From CAIWHR01 sp963823215 (GTDB lineage: Bacteria; Pseudomonadota; Gammaproteobacteria; Burkholderiales; Casimicrobiaceae), in NCBI GenBank assembly GCA_963823215.1, contig CAWGKT010000005.1, positions 248,001 to 312,000 of the forward strand: DNA of 64,000 nucleotides, read 5' to 3'. Each line of letters starts with the position of its first letter. The first letter of the stretch is position 1. Both the position numbers and the translations under genes were made by a program. A model generated the notes under the pieces. It saw only the letters and a list, made by a program, of their open reading frames with translations, was not told the origin of the DNA and searched no databases. Positions 1-11,181 of the stretch are shown in pieces.

Positions 1-3000
1 GCGTACGGCACGGGCACGGAGGATTCGTGGCGCGCCTCGGCAGGCGCGCCGCGATCGACAATGCGCAGCCGCCGGTGATCCACCTCGAGACCAGCCGTGT
101 CGTGGCCAGCAATGGCATCGAGCCAGCGCTGCCATGCAGCGATGTCGAACACGCGGTACGCGTACCCGAGTTGCGCCGGTGCTCGATGCTGCCCATCGGC
201 CGGGGGCACGCGGCGCAACAGCGCCATCGCGATCTGCGATCCGAAGCCCGCCGCCAGGCGCAACGCGTAGCGTACCGGGTAGCTGCCGCCGCGCGACAGG
301 TTGAGCGCGCCCAATTCCGGGTCAGGCTCGCGGTAGTTCGGCACGGGTGGCACGACACCCGTTTCCAAGGCTTTCACCGCGACCACGTCCTCGATGCCGG
401 CGCCCATCGCATGGCCGGTGTAGCCCTTGGTGTTGGTGATGACGATGCGGTCCGCCGCCGCGCCGAACACTCGGCGCAACGCGCTGATTTCGGCCGACGC
501 CGAGCCACCGCGCGCGGGCGTGTAGGTCTCGTGGGAAACGAATACGGTCGTCTCCGCCATGGCGGCGCGTTGCACGCCGCGCGCCTCGGCTTGCCGCACA
601 ACGGCCTCCATCACGGCGCCGATGTGCTCGACATCCAGCCGCGTGCCGTGGAAGGCCGAATTCGTCGTGACGGCGCCCAGCAGCTCGCAGATCGGCTGCA
701 GGCCGCGCTCGCGCGCCGACTCGGCAGACTCGACGACGAGCGCCGCGGCGCCCATGCCGACGATCATGCCATGGCGGCGGCGGTCGAACGGCGTGGCGGC
801 ATCCTCCACTTTCGCGTCGGTGGCAGCCGCACCGCTGGCCAGAAAGCCACTGGTGATCCACGGCCCCAGCGCATCGCCGGTGGCGTCGTCAGCGGAGACG
901 ACGATGACCCGGCGACAGCGGCCGGCGCGGATCCAGTCCTCGGCCAACGTCAGCGCCTGTGTGGTGGACGCGCAGGCAGCGTTGATCTGCGTGTTCGGAC
1001 CGCGGGCGCCGATGAGCTCGGCGAACTGCGAGTGGCCCATGGCCAGCACGCGGAAAAGGAACCGGCGATCGAACTGGTAGGGCTTGGCCGCGATGGCAGC
1101 GCGCAGCTCGGCGATCAGGCGTTCGATCTCCGCAAGCGCCGGCTCGCTGCCCGCCATGCGGGCGCGCACGCCCTCGAGCGCCAGCAGGTGTTCGCGCCGC
1201 GTGCGGTCGGTGGCGTACGCTTCCAGTTCTTCGGCAAAGCGGTTGTAGCCGGGGAAGGCGCTCGCGAAGATCACACCGGTTTCATCGCGCAGACCATCGG
1301 GCAGTCCCCAGCGGTCACGCAGCTGCGTCCCCAGCGTGGTCGACTTGTAGCGCATCACCAGCGGTATGCCGGCATCGCGCAGCGCGTCGAAGCCGGCGCC
1401 GATCGCCAGCCGCGTCGTGATGTCGAGCGCCTCGTCGCGCGCGGTGTCGACGGCAAACTGCTCCACCACGTCCAGCGGTGCGTGCCGGCCGGCGAGCTTG
1501 ATCACCTCCGACGGGTCGTCGATGGTCTCGAACTCCGCGCCACCGGCTTCCTTCTTGACCAGGCGCGTGATATGCATGTCGGCCATGCGTCGCTGCACGG
1601 CGTCCGGCAGCGCCGTGATCATCTGCTGGCCGGCGAGGATGCGGCCGATGTTGCCATCGTCGAACACCTGATCGACGCCAGGCAGCCCCAGCGCCGCGCC
1701 GGTGATGACCACCGGCTCGGCGGCCGACAGATCGGCGCCGCCCGATGCGTCGGCAGTGGGGAGCGCGGGCGGCTGCGCTGCAGGCGCGGTACCGTAGAGG
1801 CGCAAGCCTTGTTCGAGGACGCCGGCGAAAAGACGGCCGAGTTGCAGAATGCGGTCGTCGGCCGGATCGCCGGCGGCGACGGGCGGGGAACGCGCGAAAG
1901 TCGGTGCGCGCGCCGGAGCCACGGACGACGCCGCGATCGGCGATGCGACGGTCGGGGAAACCGGCGGCATCGGTGCGATCGCAGTCGCCGGTGCCTGTGC
2001 CGTGGCGCTCGATGCCGCGCCGAAGCCCAGGCCGGCGGCCCACAGCCCGCACAGGGCCTGGTTGAATGCGCAGATGTCGCCTTGTTTCGGATGATTGGTG
2101 AACAGAGCCAGAACGTCGTCGTGGCCGCCGAGCACGTCTTCCACAAAGCCGTGCAGCGCCCGCTTGGGGCCGACCTCGACGAATACGCGGGCACCGGCGT
2201 CGTATAGCGTGCGCAAACCCCGCACGAACTGGACCGGCGACGCGACCTGCCTGCCAAGAACCTCGACCATGCTCTCGGGGCTGGCGGCGGCGGAATAGAA
2301 CTCGCCTGTCACGTTGGCCACCATCGGGATGCGCGGCGCCCGCATGCCCAGGCGCGTCAGCGTGGCCATCAATGGCACTGCAGCGGGCGCGACAATGGAC
2401 GTGTGGAACGCGTGGCTCACCGGAATGCGTCCCGCCTGCAGTCCCACGGCGGTGAACGCCTCGATGGCCGCTGTCACGGCGGCGGTATCGCCGCCGATGA
2501 CGGCCTGGTTGGTGGAGTTGATATTGGCCACGACCACGTAACCCGGCGTCCGGGCGACGATGCGCTCGATTTCGGCCAGCGGTCCGGTAACGGCGGCCAT
2601 CGCCCCGTTGTCTCCGATCGACAGGTGTGCCATCTCGCGGCCGCGGGCGCTGACCGCCTCGAGCGCCGCCTCGAAGCTGAGCGAGCCAGCCGCGATGAGC
2701 GCGCCGTATTCGCCGAGGCTGTGGCCCATCACCATGTCCGGCTGCACACCATAGGCGGCCAGCAGGAAGTGCATGGCCGAGTCGGCGGCCAGCAACGCGG
2801 GCTGCGTGATCTCTGTCTGCCGCAGTTCCAGCTCAAGCTTTGCCACCGCGACCGGGTCCTGGCCGTCTATGAAAATGTACGAACTGAGGGGACGCCCGAG
2901 CAGCGGGCTCATCACCGCATCGGCCCGTTGGAAGGTCGCGGCCACGATCGGCTCGCGCGAGCGCAATTCCTGCAGCATGTTCACGTACTGCGAGCCCTGT

Positions 3001-4826
3001 CCGGTGTAGAGGAACGCCACCTTCGGCGCCGGGCCGCGGCCGACGAACGTTCCCTGCTGGCGCAGCATGCGGAACACGGCGGGGTTGCCAGCGGCGAAGG
3101 CCTTCACCAGTTTGTCTATCTTGGTGGCCAGGTCGCCCGCATCGGCAAAATCCACGGCGACTCGCACGGCTGCCGCGCCCACTGCGGGCCCGGGCCGGAC
3201 TGATGCGGGGACACGGCCGGCAAGGGCTTCGGCCAGCGCGAGGTTGAGCTGCACGACGATGTCGGCGTCGTCGCGGCCGCCGAGCACGAGGGCTCCGCGC
3301 AGCGGCGCCTTCGCCATGTCGGCAGCCGCAACAGGGACGGCGATGCAGGTATCGGCGCTGATCTGGGCCGATGCGTGGACGCGTCGCGCGGGCCGGTGCA
3401 GGCCCGGGACATGCTCTTCGAGCACGACGTGGAAATTGGTACCGCCGAATCCGAAGGCGCTGACACCGCCGCGCCGCACGCCGCAGGGTGGCGCCGGCCA
3501 CTCGCGCAGCTCGGTGTTGACGCGGAACGGCGAATGATCCCAGTCGACATTGGGATTCGGGTCACGAAAGTTGAGGCTGGGGGTGAGCACCTTCTCATGC
3601 AGGCTGCGCACCATCTTGAACATTCCGGCGGCGCCGGCGGCGGCCTTGAGGTGGCCGATGTTGGACTTCACCGAGCCCAGCGCCACGCCCCGCACGGGCG
3701 CTCCCGCCGCGCCGAACACGGCCGTCAGGCTTTCGAGTTCGGTGGCATCGCCGACGCGCGTGGAGGTGCCGTGTGCTTCGATGGCGGAGACGGTGGCGGG
3801 GTCGACCCCCGCCTGTTCCCAGGCCCGCTGCACCGCAAGGCGCTGGCCGACCGGATTGGGGGCGGTGATCCCCTTGCCCTTGCCGTCGCTGGACCCGCCG
3901 ACGCCGAGAATGACGGCGTAGATCCGGTCGCCGTCGCGTTCCGCGTCTTCCAGACGTTTCAGCACGTAGAGCGCCGTACCTTCCCCCATCACGAAGCCGT
4001 CGGCGCCGGCATCGAAGGGGCGTGTGCCGGTCGCCGACAGAGCGCCGATCTTGCAGAACTTCACGAAGCCGGCCACGCTCATGTTGCGGTCGACACCGCC
4101 GGTGATGGCCGCGTCGAAGCGGTGGTCGACGAGGCCTTCCACTGCGGTGCTGAGCGCGGCGAGGCCCGAGGCGCACGCCGCGTCGGTCGTAAAGTTGGGG
4201 CCGCGCAGGTTGAAGAGATTGGCGATGCGGCCGGCCATCACGTTGGACAGCTCGCCCGGCATGGTGTCCTCGTTGATCTCGGTACAGCGGGCGAGGAAGG
4301 CGGCTCGCGTCTCTTCGATGATGCGCTCGCGCTGCGCGGCCGGCAGGCCAAGCAAGCCGGGAGCCGCGGCCAGACTGCGCAGCACCTCGGGCAGTTCGAT
4401 GCGCATGGCGGAGCGATAATGCTTGTCGCCACCGATCGCGTTGCCGAGGATCACCGCCACGCGGTCAGGGTCGGTCTTCCACTGCGGCCAGCCGGCATCC
4501 AGCAGCGCGGTACGCGCGGCGCTCACGGCCCACTGCTGCCCCACGTCCATCTGCTCGGCCACCATGGGCGGGATAGGCAGTTTCCAGCGGATCGGGTCCC
4601 AGGGAAATTCGCGCACCCAGCCACCGATCTTCGAGTAGGTCTTGTCCGGGGCGCTGTGGTCGGAGGAGAAGTAGAGCGCCGGGTCCCAGCGCTCGGGCGG
4701 AACGTCGGTGACGCAATAGCGGCCCTGCCTGATGTTGGCCCAGAAGGTCCCGGCGTCGGGGCCCTGGGGCATGATCGCCGCGATGCCGACAACGGCAATG
4801 GGCGAAACGGTGTTGAGGTCGGGCAT
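1..4826 (-). CDS. PUFA-synthase-like type I megasynthase, KS-AT-KS (C-terminus outside window)
   Basis: An open frame runs without a stop from an ATG at 4826 (AGGA nine bases upstream) to the left edge, giving at least 1608 residues. Domains in order: ketosynthase 1 (about 8-455, Cys218 in DAACASGLAAL, His352 in EAHGTST, His392 in KSNIGH); acyltransferase (about 600-890, GHSLGEYGAL with Ser703, and HAFH, the malonyl-type signature); an Ala/Pro linker (about 930-1035); and a divergent ketosynthase 2 (about 1037-1530, Cys1285 in NAACAST, His1432, His1472). KS1 resembles PfaA-type polyunsaturated/secondary lipid synthases, e.g. DKTYSKIGGWV. No ACP, KR or DH is visible; they may lie beyond base 1. 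It follows the acyl-CoA dehydrogenase by 39 bp, so the two are likely one operon. Inferred role: iterative synthesis of a long-chain or polyene lipid; the product is unknown. Confidence 0.85.
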   Translation of the reverse strand, partial: MPDLNTVSPIAVVGIAAIMPQGPDAGTFWANIRQGRYCVTDVPPERWDPALYFSSDHSAPDKTYSKIGGWVREFPWDPIRWKLPIPPMVAEQMDVGQQWAVSAARTALLDAGWPQWKTDPDRVAVILGNAIGGDKHYRSAMRIELPEVLRSLAAAPGLLGLPAAQRERIIEETRAAFLARCTEINEDTMPGELSNVMAGRIANLFNLRGPNFTTDAACASGLAALSTAVEGLVDHRFDAAITGGVDRNMSVAGFVKFCKIGALSATGTRPFDAGADGFVMGEGTALYVLKRLEDAERDGDRIYAVILGVGGSSDGKGKGITAPNPVGQRLAVQRAWEQAGVDPATVSAIEAHGTSTRVGDATELESLTAVFGAAGAPVRGVALGSVKSNIGHLKAAAGAAGMFKMVRSLHEKVLTPSLNFRDPNPNVDWDHSPFRVNTELREWPAPPCGVRRGGVSAFGFGGTNFHVVLEEHVPGLHRPARRVHASAQISADTCIAVPVAAADMAKAPLRGALVLGGRDDADIVVQLNLALAEALAGRVPASVRPGPAVGAAAVRVAVDFADAGDLATKIDKLVKAFAAGNPAVFRMLRQQGTFVGRGPAPKVAFLYTGQGSQYVNMLQELRSREPIVAATFQRADAVMSPLLGRPLSSYIFIDGQDPVAVAKLELELRQTEITQPALLAADSAMHFLLAAYGVQPDMVMGHSLGEYGALIAAGSLSFEAALEAVSARGREMAHLSIGDNGAMAAVTGPLAEIERIVARTPGYVVVANINSTNQAVIGGDTAAVTAAIEAFTAVGLQAGRIPVSHAFHTSIVAPAAVPLMATLTRLGMRAPRIPMVANVTGEFYSAAASPESMVEVLGRQVASPVQFVRGLRTLYDAGARVFVEVGPKRALHGFVEDVLGGHDDVLALFTNHPKQGDICAFNQALCGLWAAGLGFGAASSATAQAPATAIAPMPPVSPTVASPIAASSVAPARAPTFARSPPVAAGDPADDRILQLGRLFAGVLEQGLRLYGTAPAAQPPALPTADASGGADLSAAEPVVITGAALGLPGVDQVFDDGNIGRILAGQQMITALPDAVQRRMADMHITRLVKKEAGGAEFETIDDPSEVIKLAGRHAPLDVVEQFAVDTARDEALDITTRLAIGAGFDALRDAGIPLVMRYKSTTLGTQLRDRWGLPDGLRDETGVIFASAFPGYNRFAEELEAYATDRTRREHLLALEGVRARMAGSEPALAEIERLIAELRAAIAAKPYQFDRRFLFRVLAMGHSQFAELIGARGPNTQINAACASTTQALTLAEDWIRAGRCRRVIVVSADDATGDALGPWITSGFLASGAAATDAKVEDAATPFDRRRHGMIVGMGAAALVVESAESARERGLQPICELLGAVTTNSAFHGTRLDVEHIGAVMEAVVRQAEARGVQRAAMAETTVFVSHETYTPARGGSASAEISALRRVFGAAADRIVITNTKGYTGHAMGAGIEDVVAVKALETGVVPPVPNYREPDPELGALNLSRGGSYPVRYALRLAAGFGSQIAMALLRRVPPADGQHRAPAQLGYAYRVFDIAAWQRWLDAIAGHDTAGLEVDHRRLRIVDRGAPAEARHESSVPVPY

Positions 4827-4865
4827 GACGGTGGTCCTTCGAGAATCGGGTGATCGCGTTGCGTG

Positions 4866-6569
4866 TCAGCGGACTCGGTCGTAGAGTACGTCGGCGACGC
4901 GGTCCATGTCGGCCAGCAGGCCCGCCTGCGCGGCCCGTATCGCATCGTGGGGGATGGCCGCCAGCAGGGCGGCCACGTCCGGGCTCCCGGCATCGACCGA
5001 GCCGGCGACCCAGCGCACGCCTTCCTGGCCGAGCTTCTGCGCGGCTTCGCGCGCGAACACGCGGCTCATCACGGCGAGCCCCGCGCCGTCGAAGCGTTCG
5101 GGGCTCTTGGCGTGACGCAGGCCGGCGAGGGCGTCGGCCGCCCGCTGCGCAAACGCTTCGGCGCACTCGGCGTGGCAGATCAGCTCGCCGAGGCGGAACA
5201 GCACATGCTGGTTGCGCGTGAGACGGGCGACCCGGCAGGCTTCGAGCACCGCGGCCAGCGCCTGCAGGGCCAGCGCGGCGTGGTCGGCACCCACGCCGGC
5301 CTGGCTGCGATGCAGCGCGGTCATCGCTGCGGCGCGATCGCGGTAATAGGCGCCGCCGGTCTTGAGATGCTGCTGCCAGCGGTCGCGGGCGATGGTCATC
5401 TCCATGATCTCGGAGGTGCCCTCGTAGATGGTCGTGATGCGCACGTCGCGCTTGATCTTCTCGACCGCGTATTCCCGCGTGTAGCCGTAGCCGCCGTGCG
5501 CCTGGATCGCAGCGTCGGCGGCGGCATTGCCGGCCTCGGTGGCCATCAGTTTGGCGATGGCGCCTTCGGTGTTCATCGCGCCGTTGGTCCCCAGTCCCCG
5601 GTCGAGCTTGTCGGCCGTGGACTCGATGTAGCTGCGCGCGGCCTCCAGGCGCACGGCATGCGGCACGATGAGCTTGTGCGTGTAGCCCTGCTTTCCGGCT
5701 AGCGGGCCGCCGCCCTGCTGCCGCTCGAGCGAGTAGGCGATGGCGCGATCGAGCGCCGCCCAGCCGCCGCCCAGGCCGAACGCCGCCACCATCACGCGCG
5801 TGTAGCCGAACACCTGCTGTGCTTGCACGAGGCCGTTGCCTTCCACGCCGCCGATCAGGTGGTTGGCGGGAACCTCGACGTTGTCCAGGAACAGCGCCGC
5901 CGTGTTCGACAGGCGCAGGCCGTGCTTGTCTTCGGGTTTGCCGACGGAGAAGCCCGGTGTGCCTCTGGCCACCGCGAACCAGGACGGCCCGTCAGGGGCG
6001 CGGGCGAGTATCGTGGTGACGTCGGCGATGGAGCCGTTGGAGATCCACTGCTTGCGGCCATTGATGCGATAGCCGGTGACCACGCCGTCCGCCTCGATGC
6101 GCTCGGCCACCGTCTTCAGCGCGCCCAGGTCGCTGCCGGCGTCGGGCTCGGTGGCACCGTAGGCGAAGACGATTCCCTTCTCGGCGATGGCGCCCAGCCA
6201 GCGCTGCTTCTGCTCCTCAGTGGCGCCCACCAGGATGGGATCGCTGCCGAGGAACGTGGCGAAGGCTGCCGTGGCGAGCCCGATGTCGTGCCGGGCCATT
6301 GCTTCGCAGACGCGGTAGGAATCGAATGCCCCACCGTCCATGCCGCCATACGCGGCCGGGATGAAGATGAGCTGCACGCCGAGCTGGCCCGGGTCGCTCA
6401 TCGCCCGCACTGTGTCTTCGGGACAGACGTCGTCGTGGTCCAGCTGCAGTTGCCGCTGCGGCGGCAGCGCGCGGGCGACGAACTCACCCACTGCGTCGAG
6501 CATCATCGTCAGCGTTTCGGCATCGAGGCCGGAGCCTCCGAAATGCCCCGACACCATCGCATCGGCCAT
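4866..6569 (-). CDS. Acyl-CoA dehydrogenase family protein
   Basis: FAD-dependent acyl-CoA dehydrogenase, 567 residues, expected to introduce an alpha-beta double bond into an acyl thioester. The flavin and substrate region FAYGATEPDAGSD is near residue 155 and the catalytic base is Glu383 in IYEGTSEIMEM. It is longer than the common 380-390-residue enzymes by a C-terminal extension of about 150 residues, as in very-long-chain/ACAD9-type members. The ATG at 6569 is chosen because GGAGG lies 6-7 bases upstream; the frame stays open further upstream but without support. It is the first gene of a likely two-gene operon with the megasynthase, so its substrate may be an acyl group made by, or fed to, that synthase rather than a beta-oxidation intermediate. 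That link is inference from position. Confidence 0.9.
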   Translation of the reverse strand: MADAMVSGHFGGSGLDAETLTMMLDAVGEFVARALPPQRQLQLDHDDVCPEDTVRAMSDPGQLGVQLIFIPAAYGGMDGGAFDSYRVCEAMARHDIGLATAAFATFLGSDPILVGATEEQKQRWLGAIAEKGIVFAYGATEPDAGSDLGALKTVAERIEADGVVTGYRINGRKQWISNGSIADVTTILARAPDGPSWFAVARGTPGFSVGKPEDKHGLRLSNTAALFLDNVEVPANHLIGGVEGNGLVQAQQVFGYTRVMVAAFGLGGGWAALDRAIAYSLERQQGGGPLAGKQGYTHKLIVPHAVRLEAARSYIESTADKLDRGLGTNGAMNTEGAIAKLMATEAGNAAADAAIQAHGGYGYTREYAVEKIKRDVRITTIYEGTSEIMEMTIARDRWQQHLKTGGAYYRDRAAAMTALHRSQAGVGADHAALALQALAAVLEACRVARLTRNQHVLFRLGELICHAECAEAFAQRAADALAGLRHAKSPERFDGAGLAVMSRVFAREAAQKLGQEGVRWVAGSVDAGSPDVAALLAAIPHDAIRAAQAGLLADMDRVADVLYDRVR

Positions 6570-7038
6570 ACATCCTCCACCGCGGAACGACCTTCCGATC
6601 ATCGGCACCATGAACCGACTTCGGCTGCAGGCCATCGCCGGCGGCGACGATCGCCCGTGCTTCGCTGGTCGCCGTTGTCGCGCGCCCCTTCGGCGGGACG
6701 GGCGGCCCGCTTCCTTGTCGTAATGCAGTATCCGGCGCCTCGTCGCGTCACGCCACCCTGCGGCTTTCATCCAGATCAAGATCTGCCGGATTCGGCGCGG
6801 GCGAATCGCACGTGTTTGCGCCAGCGCAAGAAAGTCCGCCGCAACAGGGCACGCGGGCGCGCAGATCCTCGTGCGCCAGCTCGCGTCGAGCAAGTCCCTG
6901 GATGCGCGCCGGCAACTGCCGCCTGGCTACTCGACCGAGCCGCGGATGCAACGCGGTTGACATCGGTCAAGCCGTGTGGGGCCGGCATGCCCGAACATAC
7001 GGTCACGCTGTTCGACAACCCGTTCGCAGGCAACTCCC
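6570..7038. other. Divergent intergenic region, no gene seen
   Basis: These 469 bp separate the acyl-CoA dehydrogenase (minus) from ppdK (plus). Open frames here have no recognisable protein signature and are interrupted or antisense-like. The region should hold the promoters of both transcription units; the only clear element is the FNR-like inverted repeat at 6957-6970. Confidence 0.5.
6957..6970 (+). promoter_or_regulatory. FNR/ANR-like operator upstream of ppdK
   Basis: TTGACATCGGTCAA is a perfect TTGAC-N4-GTCAA inverted repeat, matching the general FNR/ANR/DNR pattern TTGAY-N4-RTCAA. Its centre (6963.5) is about 41.5 bp before a plausible start site near 7005, with a possible -10 (AACATA, 6994-6999) between. 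That is the geometry of class II activation. It suggests oxygen- or nitric-oxide-responsive control of ppdK. The first half also reads as a -35 TTGACA, so a simple sigma70 element remains possible. Confidence 0.4.
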
Positions 7039-9759
<2,721 letters not shown>

Positions 9760-9767
9760 GGTAGATG

Positions 9768-10025
9768 CCTCCAGTGCCGCCTCGGCGGCGATGCCCTGGT
9801 GCTTGCGCGCAAAGGTGAAGGTGCTCTCGCCAATGGCCAGCGCGACTTGTTGACGACCTTGCCCACCCGCAGGCCGATGTCGTCTTGGCCGGCAAGCTTG
9901 CCCGCATTCACCTCGACGTTGATCTGATCGAGGCTGCGCTCGGTGGCGGTCAGCCGATCCTCACGCTTTTGCGCGCGCAGCTTCGCCAGTTCCGGATTGC
10001 GGCACGCCACCAGACGCTTATATGC
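9768..10025 (-). pseudogene. Remnant of an IS1634-type transposase
   Basis: Reading the minus strand from about 10025, the residues RLVACRNPELAKLRAQKRED and later IGLRVGKVVN match the conserved middle of IS1634/IS1380-like DDE transposases. Just after VVN the frame changes and about eight expected residues are missing; the similarity then continues as ESTFTFARKHQGIAAEAALE before ending near the ppdK stop codon. No complete ORF, terminal inverted repeats or target duplication can be seen, so this is an old inactive scrap of a once longer element. Confidence 0.6.
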
Positions 10026-10181
10026 CTATCCCGTGCAAAATCAAGAACTTTAGGGGAAGCTGCAGAGGGAACTTCAGCCTAAGCGGTGTCGACACCGAAT
10101 TCGGAAATGCTTTGGGCTTACGCCCATCTAGCGGAAACGATTGTCCGGGACCAGCCGCTGTGACGAATCGAGCGCACGAAT

Positions 10182-10209
10182 GACAACGGCGCCCTGAGGC
10201 GCCGTTGTC
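10182..10209. terminator. Strong hairpin downstream of the PEP-CTERM gene
   Basis: A perfect 12-bp stem (GACAACGGCGCC / GGCGCCGTTGTC) closes a CTGA loop. It lies 18 bp past the stop codon of the minus-strand PEP-CTERM gene and suits transcript termination. No T-run follows on either strand, so it may instead protect a 3' end or act with Rho. Confidence 0.55.
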
Positions 10210-10226
10210 GCTGATTCATCTGCCAC

Positions 10227-11027
10227 TCAGGCTTGTCGCCGCTGCCTCATGTAAAGCATCGAGATAAACGCGAGGCCGAGCAGCGCCAACGAGCCGGGTT
10301 CGGGCACCTTGGTGGTCGTGCCACCACCGCAACCCGAACCGAGATCACCCTGCACGCAACCCGTTATCGAGGCGAGCTTTATCGCGCTCTAATTCCAGGA
10401 CCAGACGCACCGGTGGCAAGGTAATTATAGGCGCCGATCAACCAGTAGGAGGAATATGTGGACGCGAAAGTGCTGGTGGTGGATTTCGAACCGGTCGTGG
10501 TGTTGGCGGGATTGGATATCGCGGTCCAGCCCGACCCCAGATTGTTCCAATACTTGCCGGCCAAGGTGGGGGTGCCCGCTCCGGTGTACGCCATGACGGT
10601 GTAACCACCGTTAAAATCAGGATTGTCAGCAGTGCTTCCGACATATCCGATACTGAACGACTGGAGGTTTACTTGTTTGGCGCCAAAGTCTAGCGACACC
10701 ATCTCGATACGGTCGCTGTTGTCGAGGGCGTGTTCGGGTGCGTTTGACCTCGTTTGGATCATCCGGGGACGATGAAACATCAGAGATTGGTAATCCCCAG
10801 GCCGCCGTGTAGGACGAAAGCGTCTGTTGTACCAGCGTACCGTTGCCTGAGCCGCCCGTATCTGCCCAGCCTTTCACGGTCACTCCGGAAGTGTTAGTCC
10901 CAACTCCCGCAGTCGATGCCGGATTCAACCCCGATAACCCGCCGATTGTCCAGGTAGTGGTTGCGGACGCTGCCCCAGCCAGCACGAAGGCCGCCGCACC
11001 GCAAACAATCTTGATCCGCGTTTTCAT
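10227..11027 (-). pseudogene. PEP-CTERM exosortase-substrate protein, frameshifted
   Basis: The ATG at 11027 opens a signal peptide (MKTRIKIVCGAAAFVLAGAASA) followed by a Ser/Thr/Gly-rich body. The coding thread moves to a second frame near 10750 (HALDNSDRIEMVSLDFG), typical of exported PEP-CTERM proteins. It moves again near 10385 to reach a C-terminus with VPEPGSLALLGLAFISML and RQRRQA, the exosortase sorting signal (Pro-Glu-Pro motif, hydrophobic segment, basic tail). The first break reads as one extra base and the second as one missing base. As written, no single frame encodes the protein. When intact, such proteins are exported and processed by exosortase at the cell envelope. The neighbour prsT belongs to the same PEP-CTERM system. 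Sequence error is an alternative to true decay. Confidence 0.75.
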
Positions 11028-11181
11028 TTTGATCCCCGCAACAGTCGTCGCTCATACCAAGCAGTGGCAGTGTAGCAATATCCGCACCTGAAAAAAAATC
11101 TATTTATTTTCAACATCTTGGAGACAATGCATCGATGGCGGCCGGCGTAGGTGTCAAAAACTTCGACACCCCTGGCTCCGG

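Noticed and set aside
27..2207. 726-codon plus-strand open frame opposite the megasynthase
   Set aside because: Arg/Ala/His-rich translation with no motif; it mirrors the minus-strand KS/AT reading frame, a common effect of high G+C.
10385..10760. Programmed frameshifting in the PEP-CTERM gene
   Set aside because: No slippery heptamer or downstream structure is visible at either break, and other genes show similar breaks.
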